From: an uncultured Eubacteriales bacterium
Lineage (GTDB): Bacteria; Bacillota; Clostridia; Oscillospirales; Oscillospiraceae
Length of the DNA: 25,296 nucleotides
Direction of reading: 5' to 3'
Assembly: GCA_900549405.1 (NCBI GenBank)
Contig: URNZ01000023.1
Span: 1 to 25,296 of the forward strand
A model generated the notes under the pieces. It saw only the letters and a program-made list of their open reading frames with translations. It made no database searches and was not told the origin of the DNA. The position numbers and the translations under genes were made by a program. Of the stretch, positions 7,081 to 13,812 are shown piece after piece. Numbering within the stretch: the first letter of the stretch is position 1; every line of letters begins with the position of its first letter.

Positions 7081-8481
7081 TCACGGGTGCTGATCTAAAA
7101 TCTCCGTCAGAATGTCCAGTGCCTGGGCCAGATGTTCCAGGTCGGTGCCGGGGTAGTTCACCACCAGGGTGTGGGGCCGGGCGGCGGCGCGCTGCTGATA
7201 GTCCGACAGAAAGGCCAGCCGCAGCCCCCGCTCCTCCGCCCTTTGGGCCAGCGTCTCGTCGGAGATATCCGTGTCCAGCTCCAGCAAAAAGTGCAGCCCG
7301 GCGTTCTCCCCCACCACCCGGCACCGCCCGGCCAGGGGACTTTCCTCAATGGCCTGGAGCACCGCGTCCCGCCGCGCCCGGTAATAGACACGCATCCGGT
7401 TCACGTGGGCGTCGAAGTGGCCGTCCTCCAAAAAGCGGGCCAGGGTATACTGCTCCATGGCGGGCACGGTACAGGAGTAAAAGCCCAGCCGGGCCTGATA
7501 TGCCTCCAGGAGAGGCCGGGGCAGGACCATATAGGCGATACGCAGGGAGGGGGCCAGGGACCGGGAAAAGGTGTTCATGTAAATGACCCGGTCCCCCTGG
7601 TCGATGCTGCGCAGGGTGGGGATAGGCCGCCCGGTAAAGCGGAACTCGCTGTCATAGTCGTCCTCGATGAGATAGCGCCCCGGCGCCGCCCCGGCCCAGC
7701 GCAGCAGGCTCTGCCGCCGGGCGATGGGCATCACCGCCCCGGTGGGGAACTGGTGGTTGGGGGACAGGTGGAGGATGTCCGCCCCGCTGCCCTCCGCCTG
7801 GGCCGGGTCCACCCCCTGGCCGTCCACCGGGAGACAGACGCACGCCGCCCCGTTCAGGGCGTACACCCGCCCGGCCTTGGAGTAGCCCGGGTCCTCCACC
7901 CCATAGACCCGGTCGCGGCCCAGCAGCTGCACCAGCAGGTTATAGAGATACTCCGTCCCCGCCCCCACCACGATCTGCTCCGGGTCGGCGGCGATGCCCC
8001 GGAACTGATAGATGTGCCGGGCCAGGGCCTGGCGCAGGGGCAGGGCCCCGCTGTGGGGCAGGGAACGCATCAGCCGCTCCCCCTCCTCGGTGATGACCCG
8101 GCGCATCAGCCGCGCCCACACAGAGAAGGGAAAGCCCTCCGTCCCGCTGCCGCCGCTGGTCATGTCCAGCAGCCACCGCCGCTGGGGGGCGGCCTGCCTT
8201 GGCCGGGTCTCCGCCGCCGGGGGCCGGTCTGGCCGCACCTCCACCGGACAGACGAAATAGCCCCGCTTCTCCTCTGGCCGGAGATAGCCCTCCGCCGAGA
8301 GCTGGGCATAGGCGTTTTCCACCGTGACCACCGCCGTCTCCAGATGCCGGGCCAGGGCCCGCTTAGACGGCAGCTTCTCCCCGGCGGCCAGCCGCCCGGA
8401 CAAGATATCCTCTTTGATGCAGCGATAGAGATAGTCATACCGGGCCAGGCTCCCCCGGCGCTCTAAGTCATATGTCAGCAT
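7081..8481 (-). CDS. MocR/PdxR-type regulator: GntR helix-turn-helix fused to an aminotransferase-like domain
   Basis: MocR-family transcription factor of 466 residues. The N-terminal winged helix (about 10-75; SGRLAAGEKLPSKRALARHL) binds DNA. The rest is a fold-type I aminotransferase domain that in PdxR or GabR senses PLP. HLSPNHQFPTGAVMP and IEDDYDSEFRFTGRPIPTL (with the Asp that pairs with the pyridine nitrogen) are conserved. The motif that normally reads TFSK carries Arg (TFSRSLAPSLR, Arg307), so the Schiff-base Lys is missing. I chose the ATG at 8481 because GGAGGGG lies 5 bases before it; an ATG at 8493 is in frame but overlaps that ribosome site. Divergent from the ECF gene, which it probably controls. 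Confidence 0.92.
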   Translation of the reverse strand: MLTYDLERRGSLARYDYLYRCIKEDILSGRLAAGEKLPSKRALARHLETAVVTVENAYAQLSAEGYLRPEEKRGYFVCPVEVRPDRPPAAETRPRQAAPQRRWLLDMTSGGSGTEGFPFSVWARLMRRVITEEGERLMRSLPHSGALPLRQALARHIYQFRGIAADPEQIVVGAGTEYLYNLLVQLLGRDRVYGVEDPGYSKAGRVYALNGAACVCLPVDGQGVDPAQAEGSGADILHLSPNHQFPTGAVMPIARRQSLLRWAGAAPGRYLIEDDYDSEFRFTGRPIPTLRSIDQGDRVIYMNTFSRSLAPSLRIAYMVLPRPLLEAYQARLGFYSCTVPAMEQYTLARFLEDGHFDAHVNRMRVYYRARRDAVLQAIEESPLAGRCRVVGENAGLHFLLELDTDISDETLAQRAEERGLRLAFLSDYQQRAAARPHTLVVNYPGTDLEHLAQALDILTEILDQHP

Positions 8482-8494
8482 GTGCCCCTCCATC

Positions 8495-8525
8495 TGGTCC
8501 TAGAAAAGAGTTTTGTTTTGGTCCT
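8495..8525. promoter_or_regulatory. Direct repeat TGGTCCT, candidate MocR/PdxR operator
   Basis: TGGTCCT occurs at 8495-8501 and again at 8519-8525, 24 bases start to start, in the divergent spacer between the regulator and the ECF gene. MocR regulators are known to bind directly repeated half-sites. The second copy covers the -35 region of the ECF promoter. The factor assignment is inference from position. Confidence 0.55.
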
Positions 8526-8546
8526 TTATTTCATGTCAGATATGAT
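8518..8546 (+). promoter_or_regulatory. Promoter of the ECF S-component gene
   Basis: TATGAT (8541-8546) is a good -10 box. The -35 at 17-base spacing is TTGGTC (8518-8523), which matches poorly and overlaps the direct repeat. A weak -35 inside the operator is what an activator-dependent promoter would look like. Confidence 0.5.
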
Positions 8547-8609
8547 TAAAATACAACTCAAGAAAAAAAGCAAGAACAAATCTTCCTGCTTTTGAAGGAG
8601 CGAGAGAGT

Positions 8610-9134
8610 ATGACTGATTCCAAGATCCGCAAGCTGGTGCTGGCCGCCCTGATGGCCGCATTGTGCACCATTATGACCATGGTCATCCAGGTCCCCTCCC
8701 CCATGCAGGGCTATGTGAACCTGGGCGACTGCGCCGTGCTCATGTCCGCCTGGGTGCTGGGCCCCCTGTACGGCGGGGCCGCTGCCGGCATCGGCTCTGC
8801 CCTGGCCGACCTGCTGTCCGGCTATGCCCACTATGTCCCCGGCACCTTTGCCATCAAGCTGGTGATGGCCGTGGCCGCCGCCCTCATCTTCCGGGCCGCC
8901 ACGAAGAAAGGCCTGTCCGCTTCCTCTGTCCTGCTGGGCCAGATCGTCGGCGGCGTGGTGGCCGAGGTCATCATGGTCCTGGGCTATTTCGCCTATGCCA
9001 GCCTGTGGCTGGGCAAGGGGCTGGCTGCCGCCGCCTCCATCCCCGGCAACATCGTCCAGGGCGTATTCGGCCTGGTGGCCGCCACGGTGGTCTACACCGT
9101 GCTCAGCCGCAGCAGAGCCGTGGTCAAAGTCTGA
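8610..9134 (+). CDS. ECF transporter S component, probable vitamin B6 (PdxU-like) uptake
   Basis: Membrane substrate-binding subunit of an energy-coupling-factor vitamin transporter, 174 residues with about five or six hydrophobic helices. The N-terminal KIRKLVLAALMAALCTIMTM and the internal GDCAVLMSAWVLGPLYGGAAAGIGSALADLL are typical of the riboflavin/pyridoxine-like S-component family. The ATG at 8610 has GAAGGAG ten bases upstream; a TTG at 8592 is in frame but has no ribosome site. The shared EcfA/EcfT module is not nearby, as expected for group II ECF systems. The divergent MocR regulator argues for a B6 vitamer as substrate; the sequence alone does not prove this. Confidence 0.85.
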   Translation: MTDSKIRKLVLAALMAALCTIMTMVIQVPSPMQGYVNLGDCAVLMSAWVLGPLYGGAAAGIGSALADLLSGYAHYVPGTFAIKLVMAVAAALIFRAATKKGLSASSVLLGQIVGGVVAEVIMVLGYFAYASLWLGKGLAAAASIPGNIVQGVFGLVAATVVYTVLSRSRAVVKV

Positions 9135-9149
9135 TCTTTCCCGATACGC

Positions 9150-9190
9150 AAATTGCCGCCAGACGCAAAAACGTCCGGCGGCAATTTTTT
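9150..9190. terminator. Strong terminator, probably bidirectional
   Basis: AAATTGCCGCC-A-GACG and CGTC-C-GGCGGCAATTT form a long stem with a CAAAAA loop and one mismatch pair. TTTTTT follows on the plus strand, so it ends the ECF gene. The end of the opposite small gene abuts it. Confidence 0.85.
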
Positions 9191-9482
9191 ATGCCTGTTT
9201 GTTGTCTTTTTCCGCCTGCTCCTCCAGCCACTGGACCATCTGGTCCATGCCCTCCAACGTGCGAGGGAAGCTGTTGGTGGCCGTGATCTGGCTCAGCGCC
9301 TTTGTCAGCGGGCCGGGCCACACCTCCACATCCAGGGTGTAGTATACCTCCCCCTCCGGCTGGTCCTCCGGCGGCGAGTGCTTCACGGGCTGGATGAAAA
9401 ACCGGGTGTTCCCCTTGCTGCCATACCACACGTTGCCGTTCTCCCAGAACAGCAGAGTTGGCATCTCCATGTGTTCACTCAT
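9189..9482 (-). CDS. Uncharacterised small protein, 97 residues
   Basis: I do not recognise a family. The frame runs from ATG 9482 with GGGGGG seven bases upstream and ends inside the terminator region. The protein is soluble, with no signal peptide or membrane helix, and acidic. An aromatic N-terminal half (LLFWENGNVWYGSKGNTRFF, YYTLDVEVWPG) suggests a small beta fold. A predicted helix closes the protein (LEGMDQMVQWLEEQAEKDNK). Codon use is like its neighbours, which supports a real gene. It is convergent to the ECF gene and divergent from the collagen-like gene. Confidence 0.65.
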   Translation of the reverse strand: MSEHMEMPTLLFWENGNVWYGSKGNTRFFIQPVKHSPPEDQPEGEVYYTLDVEVWPGPLTKALSQITATNSFPRTLEGMDQMVQWLEEQAEKDNKQA

Positions 9483-9506
9483 TGTGTTCCCCCCTGGGTC
9501 TGCTTC

Positions 9507-9525
9507 GGGCGGATGATATCCGCCC
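9507..9525. repeat. REP-like palindrome
   Basis: GGGCGGAT (9507-9514), loop GAT, ATCCGCCC (9518-9525): a perfect 8-bp stem. With its flank it reads GTAGGGGCGGAT...ATCCGCCCG on the minus strand, which resembles short palindromes scattered in intergenic regions of many Oscillospirales genomes (from memory, not searched). It could also act as a terminator on the plus strand, but no gene precedes it there. Confidence 0.4.
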
Positions 9526-9588
9526 CTACTTTGTTTTTATTATGCCAAAAAAGCCGCCGGATGTAAAGCCCGCAGCATTCTTTCAGAC

Positions 9589-9614
9589 ACACCCCGCGCC
9601 TGGATGCATAGAAT
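9589..9614 (+). promoter_or_regulatory. Possible sigma-K/sigma-E-type promoter of the collagen-like gene
   Basis: CATAGAAT at 9607-9614 fits the CATAnnnT -10 box of mother-cell sporulation sigma factors, with ACAC (9589-9592) at the right distance for the short AC -35 element. No sigma-A promoter is evident. Short motifs like this arise by chance, so this is tentative. Confidence 0.3.
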
Positions 9615-9666
9615 GGAACGTGGCACTGCCACAGTGATACGCATGTTTCGGCAAAGGAGCGCGTTT

Positions 9667-10338
9667 ATGAAACAGTATTATCCTTCCGACTGGGAGCGGC
9701 GCTGCAGCGGCGGCGTGTACGCCTCCCTCACCGGCGGCTGCTGCCGCCCGGAGCCTCCCTGTCCTCCGCCCCCTGCGCCGCCCGGGCCTCCGGCTCCGCC
9801 GCCCTATCCTCCCTATCCCCCCATGCCCGGCCCCATGGGGCCCACCGGTCCCCAGGGGATCCCCGGGCCTGACGGGGCCACTGGGCCCACCGGCCCACAG
9901 GGTATCCCCGGTCCACAGGGGGCACAGGGACCCCAGGGGCCTCAGGGCGTGCCCGGCCCCGCCGGGGCTGTCGGCGCTGTCGGACCTGTAGGCCCCACCG
10001 GGCCCACTGGAGCGACCGGTGCGATTGGGCCTGTCGGCCCTGCCGGGCCCACCGGAGCGACCGGAGCCACGGGGGCTGCGGGCGCTGCGGGAGCCACAGG
10101 CCCCACCGGCCCAACCGGCCCCGTCGGTCCCGTCGGTCCTGCCGGGGCAACCGGTGCTGTCGGCCCAACCGGCCCTGCCGGTCCTGCCGGGGCCACGGGC
10201 GCCACAGGCCCCGCCGGAGTCGTCACCCCCGGAGAAGCGGTGACGGATCTGGCCCCCGGCGCCAGCCAAGCGGACATCATTCTGAAGATCAACGAGCTGC
10301 TGGGCTCCCTGCGGGGAGCCGGACTGCTGGCCAACTGA
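9667..10338 (+). CDS. Collagen-like (Gly-X-Y repeat) surface protein
   Basis: Protein of 223 residues. A short N-terminal region ([16 protein letters not shown]) with several Cys leads into a Pro-rich stretch. About 43 uninterrupted Gly-X-Y triplets follow, many GPT, GAT or GPA, forming a collagen-type triple helix. A 40-residue non-collagen tail ([16 protein letters not shown]) probably trimerises. There is no signal peptide or sortase motif. Bacterial proteins of this kind (BclA type) lie on the exosporium, and their triplet Thr residues are O-glycosylated. The ATG at 9667 has AAAGGAG seven bases before it. The next gene is a glycosyltransferase. A spore-surface role is inference. Confidence 0.9.
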   Translation: MKQYYPSDWERRCSGGVYASLTGGCCRPEPPCPPPPAPPGPPAPPPYPPYPPMPGPMGPTGPQGIPGPDGATGPTGPQGIPGPQGAQGPQGPQGVPGPAGAVGAVGPVGPTGPTGATGAIGPVGPAGPTGATGATGAAGAAGATGPTGPTGPVGPVGPAGATGAVGPTGPAGPAGATGATGPAGVVTPGEAVTDLAPGASQADIILKINELLGSLRGAGLLAN

Positions 10339-10345
10339 CCGTCTG

Positions 10346-10380
10346 AACTGCGGCGCTCTCCACCGGGGAGCGCCGCAGTT
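10346..10380 (+). terminator. Hairpin between the collagen-like and glycosyltransferase genes
   Basis: AACTGCGGCGCTC (10346-10358) and GAGCGCCGCAGTT (10368-10380) form a perfect 13-bp stem with a 9-base loop. Only TTTCC follows, so termination may be partial, letting some transcription through into the glycosyltransferase 20 bases further on. Confidence 0.55.
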
Positions 10381-10399
10381 TCCACAGGGAGGGAGAAAC

Positions 10400-11491
10400 A
10401 TGGGGAACTATCGCGTCTGCGTCTATGCCATCTGTAAGAACGAGGCCAAATTTGCCCGCCGCTGGATGGACTCCATGTCCGAGGCGGACCACATCGTGGT
10501 GCTGGACACCGGCTCCACCGACGGCACGCCCCAGCTGCTGCGCAGCCTGGGGGCCAGCGTCACGGAGGAGGTCATCTCCCCCTGGCGCTTTGACACCGCC
10601 CGGAACCGCTCTATGGAGTTGATCCCGCCGGACACAGATATCTGCGTCTGTACCGACCTGGACGAGGTGTTCCACCCCGGCTGGCGGGAACTGTTGGAGC
10701 GGGCCTGGTCCCCCGGGGCGGGGCAGGCCACCTATCGCTACACCTGGTCCTTCCAGCCTGACGGCTCGGAGGGGGTGGTGTTCTGGTATGAGAAGGCCCA
10801 CGCCCGCCGGGGCTATCAGTGGGTCCACCCGGTACACGAGGTACTGTGCTGGACCGGGCCGGGCAAGCCGGGACCCACGGTGGTGGCCGATGGGGTGCAG
10901 CTGGATCACCACCCGGACCCAGAGAAGTCCCGGGGGCAGTATCTGCCCCTGCTGGAGCTGTCGGTGGCGGAGGACCCGGAGGATGACCGGAACGTCCACT
11001 ATCTGGGCCGGGAGTACCTGTACTATGGCCGCTGGGACGACTGCATCGCCACCCTGAAGCGGCACCTGGCCATGCCAAGGGCCGACTGGCCCGACGAGCG
11101 GGCGGCCTCTATGCGGTATATCGCCGCCGCCTATGACCACAAGGGCATGCCGGACACAGCCCGGGACTGGTATCTCCGGGCGGTGGCCGAGGCCCCCCAC
11201 CTGCGGGAACCCTACACCGACCTGGCCCAGCTGCTCTACCGCCAGGAGGCGTGGGACGGGGTGCTGTATTTCACCGGCTGCGCCCTGACCATCACCCGCC
11301 GCCCCCGCACCTATATCTGCGAGGCCGCCCCTTGGGGCAGCCTGCCCCACGACCTGCGGTCCATCGCCTTTTACGCCACAGGCCGCCTGCCCCAGGCCTT
11401 AGAAGAGGCCCGCCAGGCCCGGGCGCTGGAACCGGACAACGCAAGACTATGTGAAAATGTATCCCTGCTGGAAAATCTGATCCATCGATAA
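10400..11491 (+). CDS. Glycosyltransferase family 2 with C-terminal TPR-like region
   Basis: Transfers a sugar from a nucleotide-sugar donor. 363 residues: an N-terminal GT2 domain with CKNEAKFARRWMDSM, then VVLDTGSTDGT (33-43) and the metal-binding TDLDE (85-89). HPVHEVLC (143-150) is typical of the tetratricopeptide-linked GT2 group. The C-terminal half (about 190-355) has helical repeats resembling TPRs (ARDWYLRAVAEAPHLREPYTDLAQ and ALEEARQARALEPDNARLCEN). There is no membrane segment, so it acts in the cytosol, fitting modification of a protein acceptor. The neighbouring Thr-rich collagen-like protein is the obvious candidate substrate (inference). AGGGAGGGAG precedes the ATG. Confidence 0.9.
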   Translation: MGNYRVCVYAICKNEAKFARRWMDSMSEADHIVVLDTGSTDGTPQLLRSLGASVTEEVISPWRFDTARNRSMELIPPDTDICVCTDLDEVFHPGWRELLERAWSPGAGQATYRYTWSFQPDGSEGVVFWYEKAHARRGYQWVHPVHEVLCWTGPGKPGPTVVADGVQLDHHPDPEKSRGQYLPLLELSVAEDPEDDRNVHYLGREYLYYGRWDDCIATLKRHLAMPRADWPDERAASMRYIAAAYDHKGMPDTARDWYLRAVAEAPHLREPYTDLAQLLYRQEAWDGVLYFTGCALTITRRPRTYICEAAPWGSLPHDLRSIAFYATGRLPQALEEARQARALEPDNARLCENVSLLENLIHR

Positions 11492-11495
11492 ACTT

Positions 11496-11535
11496 GACCG
11501 AGAGGGTTGCCTGCGGCAACCCTCTCGGTCATTTT
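11496..11535 (+). terminator. Terminator of the glycosyltransferase gene
   Basis: A perfect 16-bp stem, GACCGAGAGGGTTGCC (11496-11511) and GGCAACCCTCTCGGTC (11515-11530), loop TGC, followed by ATTTTTAT. It also lies just after the stop of the convergent gene and may serve both sides. Confidence 0.88.
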
Positions 11536-12092
11536 TATCCCCAGCCCCCGGAATATTTCTGTTCCAGCTGCTCTAAGTCCTTCACCACGAACAGCTCATA
11601 CAGCCGGGCCAGGGCATCCCAGGTGGCCTGATCCATCACGCCGGTGACGGGCAGCCCGGCCCGCTCCTGCAGCCAGCGCACGTTCTGCTCCGAGGCCGTC
11701 CCGTGCCGCCCGTCGGGCAGGTCGGGGGACACCCCCTCCAGGTAATAGGACAGCAGCCGGAACATCAGCTGAGGCAGGGCCATGAACTCCCGCTCCTGCC
11801 CCGGGGCCACCTGGCGCCCCTCCCCGGGAAAAGCCCTCAAAGCCCTGGGGTCGGCCTGCTCCCGCTCCAGCTGGCTCCAGGCCCGGCTGATCTCGTCCCA
11901 GGTCTTCCGGTCCACCACCCCGGTGACCGGGCGGAGCAGCTCCCGTTGGAAGAGCATCACCGCCTCCAGCGTCCGCTCCCCAAACACCCCGTCGGGGGTG
12001 AGCTTGGGCAGAAAGGGGTATTTCTCCGCCAGCCGGGACAGCATATATTGCAGGCCCCACACCGGACGGACTGTCTGCGCGCTTCGTTCCAT
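11535..12092 (-). CDS. Peptidoglycan-binding (PG_binding_1) domain protein
   Basis: 185 residues with two peptidoglycan-binding repeats: about 11-70 (WGLQYMLSRLAEKYPFLP, PDGVFGERTLEAVMLFQ) and about 130-165 (VRWLQERAGLPVTGVMDQAT). There is no signal peptide and no catalytic domain. The start is the ATG at 12092, one base after the TGA of the upstream gene, with GGGGAG and AGGA nearby; the frame is open further upstream but there overlaps the previous gene. Last gene of a three-gene operon; likely anchors to cortex or cell-wall peptidoglycan. Confidence 0.85.
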   Translation of the reverse strand: MERSAQTVRPVWGLQYMLSRLAEKYPFLPKLTPDGVFGERTLEAVMLFQRELLRPVTGVVDRKTWDEISRAWSQLEREQADPRALRAFPGEGRQVAPGQEREFMALPQLMFRLLSYYLEGVSPDLPDGRHGTASEQNVRWLQERAGLPVTGVMDQATWDALARLYELFVVKDLEQLEQKYSGGWG

Positions 12093-12093
12093 G

Positions 12094-13248
12094 TCATCCT
12101 CTCCCCTCTGTGTCCGTCTGCCCCAGACGCAGGGCATAGCCCGGATACTGTCCCAGGCGCAGGCTCTCCTCCTCCAGGGCGTCCTCCTCCCGGATAAAGC
12201 GCTGGAACATGGCGTTCCAGGTGGCCTGGCCGACCACGCCGTCATCCGCCAGCCCCGCCCAGCGCTGATAGGCCTGCACCGCACGCTGAGTCTCCGGGCC
12301 GAACACCCCGTCGGCTGGGACCGGGGACAGGGCATCGTCAAACTCCGCCAGCAGGGAGAGCATATCCTGTACCGCCGTCACTCCGTCTCCCCGGTCCCCC
12401 AGGCGCATGGTCCCCGGAAACTGAAACCGCAGGCGGTACATGGTCTGCCCCTGGCTGACCAGTTCGGCCAGACCGGTGACCCCCACATAGAGATAGACCA
12501 GCCGGTACCAGGTCCCCTTGCCGATGACCCCGTCCGGGGTCAGGCTGAACACCCGCTGAAACTCTTTCACCGTCTCCTCCATCTCCCGGGTGAACAGGCC
12601 GATGGTGGGATATATTTTAGGGATCGCCGGATAATTCTGCGCCACCCGGTTGAGCATCACTTGGGCGGTGAGCACCTGGGGGCCGAAGTCCCCCAGGCGC
12701 AGAGGCGTGCCGGGATAGGAGCCCGCCAGGTCCCGGACGGGGGCATCCAGCACCAGTTCGATGTCATCCCCATAGTACCGCCGCAGGATGTCCATAAAGT
12801 TATAACCCGCCTGGGCCAGCTCCTGGCTGCCCCACTGGGACAGTCCATCGCATTTTGTGGTGGTGCCGTTGCAGAATTTTGCGCTCAGCGGCTCTACAAA
12901 GCCCACCCGGCGGATATAGTCGTCGAAGAATTCATCCACCACCTGGCTGATGGGCTGAAAGATGTCCCTCCCCCGGATGAACTTCTGGTCATAGGCGGTG
13001 GTGGAGGTGATCTGAAAATCATAGCCCCGGCTGGGATAGAACTCGGTATACACCCGGTTCAGAGCAAAGGACACGATGGCCAGCACGTTGGCCCGGATGG
13101 CCGCCGGCTCCCAGGTGGGGTAGATCTCGCTGGAGGCCACGTTTTTCACATAGTCGGGAAAGCTCACCGTCACGTTCTCCGCCGCCTGATCCGGGGCGCC
13201 CAGATGGACGGTGATGGTGCGGGGGATATAGGGAAAGATCACCGGCAT
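12094..13248 (-). CDS. SpoIID-like domain plus peptidoglycan-binding domains
   Basis: 384 residues. The N-terminal part (about 28-150) resembles SpoIID/LytB lytic transglycosylases: YVKNVASSEIYPTWEPAAIR matches the family block around the catalytic Glu (here Glu41), followed by LAIVSFALNRV. Two or three PG_binding_1 repeats follow (about 185-265, LRLGDFGPQVLTAQVMLNRV; about 285-355, MRLGDRGDGVTAVQDMLSLL). True SpoIID is membrane anchored and acts during engulfment; this protein has no membrane helix or signal. If made in the mother cell it could stay on the coat or cortex side (inference). It follows the previous gene by 9 bases. Confidence 0.82.
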   Translation of the reverse strand: MPVIFPYIPRTITVHLGAPDQAAENVTVSFPDYVKNVASSEIYPTWEPAAIRANVLAIVSFALNRVYTEFYPSRGYDFQITSTTAYDQKFIRGRDIFQPISQVVDEFFDDYIRRVGFVEPLSAKFCNGTTTKCDGLSQWGSQELAQAGYNFMDILRRYYGDDIELVLDAPVRDLAGSYPGTPLRLGDFGPQVLTAQVMLNRVAQNYPAIPKIYPTIGLFTREMEETVKEFQRVFSLTPDGVIGKGTWYRLVYLYVGVTGLAELVSQGQTMYRLRFQFPGTMRLGDRGDGVTAVQDMLSLLAEFDDALSPVPADGVFGPETQRAVQAYQRWAGLADDGVVGQATWNAMFQRFIREEDALEEESLRLGQYPGYALRLGQTDTEGRG

Positions 13249-13257
13249 CCCGTCACC

Positions 13258-13656
13258 TCACAGATCCTGGGCGGGGATGTCCCGCACCGTCCGCTGCTGC
13301 AGGCTGCTCTGTCCCCGCTCCAGCGGAGTCAGCTCCATGTTCTGTACCGTCTCCACGCCGGGGAAGATCTGTACCCCGTCCACCTGCAGCATGGCATAGC
13401 CCGGGTGCTCGGCCCACACGCTGCACACCGAAAAGCACTTCGGGCCGTCCGCCGCCCCGGGGGCAATGCTCTCCTCAGCCGCCGGGGCCGGGATGTCCAC
13501 AGAGGTAATGCGCCCGCTGCTGTCTGTGGTCTGAAGACTGAGCAGGCGGTATCGCCCGCCCTCCCCCTTCTGCAGCACCGCCACCGTGGCTCCCTCCAGA
13601 GGCAGCTCCGCCTGGGTGGTGTACACCCGCACGCTCAATCTGCCCATCTGTTTCAT
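13258..13656 (-). CDS. Small beta-sandwich (carboxypeptidase-regulatory/prealbumin-like) protein
   Basis: 132 residues. LSVRVYTTQAELPLEGATVAV followed by TTDSSGRITSVDIPAP and HPGYAMLQVDGVQIFPGVE is the pattern of a carboxypeptidase-regulatory-like or SpaA-like beta-sandwich. There is no catalytic motif, signal or membrane segment. The ATG at 13656 is preceded by GGAGGAGAGG; the frame is open further upstream, but no ribosome site supports a longer protein. First gene of the operon with the SpoIID-like and peptidoglycan-binding proteins, so it is probably a structural or adhesive partner of theirs. Function unknown. Confidence 0.75.
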   Translation of the reverse strand: MKQMGRLSVRVYTTQAELPLEGATVAVLQKGEGGRYRLLSLQTTDSSGRITSVDIPAPAAEESIAPGAADGPKCFSVCSVWAEHPGYAMLQVDGVQIFPGVETVQNMELTPLERGQSSLQQRTVRDIPAQDL

Positions 13657-13687
13657 AGCCTCTCCTCCTCGTTTTGGCAGTTTGCCC

Positions 13688-13715
13688 ATGCTATGCCCCA
13701 GAAGGCCCGTTTGTG
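13688..13715 (-). promoter_or_regulatory. Possible sigma-K-type promoter of the peptidoglycan-binding operon
   Basis: On the minus strand CATAGCAT (13688-13695) fits CATAnnnT, and CACA (13712-13715) lies 16 bases upstream as the AC-type -35 element. It is about 35 bases before the first start codon. The same arrangement is seen before the collagen-like gene. Confidence 0.35.
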
Positions 13716-13732
13716 CCGATTCTACAAAAGAC

Positions 13733-13781
13733 AGCAAAAAGCTCCGCCGCCCCACAGACCTGCTGCGGGGCGGCGGAGCTT
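13733..13781 (-). terminator. Terminator of the ABC exporter operon
   Basis: A perfect 15-bp stem, AAGCTCCGCCGCCCC (13739-13753) and GGGGCGGCGGAGCTT (13767-13781). On the minus strand it is followed by TTTTTGCTG, 32 bases after the exporter stop. Confidence 0.85.
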
Positions 13782-13812
13782 GATTTGATTCGGGTGAGAG
13801 AGGCGCGGCGGC

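Noticed and set aside
9830..10215. Repetitive DNA that could suggest a CRISPR or tandem-repeat array
   Set aside because: The period is 9 bases from Gly-X-Y codons; no separate repeat and spacer units exist.
9583..10401. Minus-strand Gly/Arg/Ser-rich frames opposite the collagen-like gene
   Set aside because: Low-complexity mirror of Gly-X-Y codons, without a ribosome site.
12093..12341. N-terminal extension of the peptidoglycan-binding protein by 83 codons
   Set aside because: It overlaps the upstream gene in another frame and reads as Arg/Pro/Cys-rich noise; the ATG at 12092 has a ribosome site.
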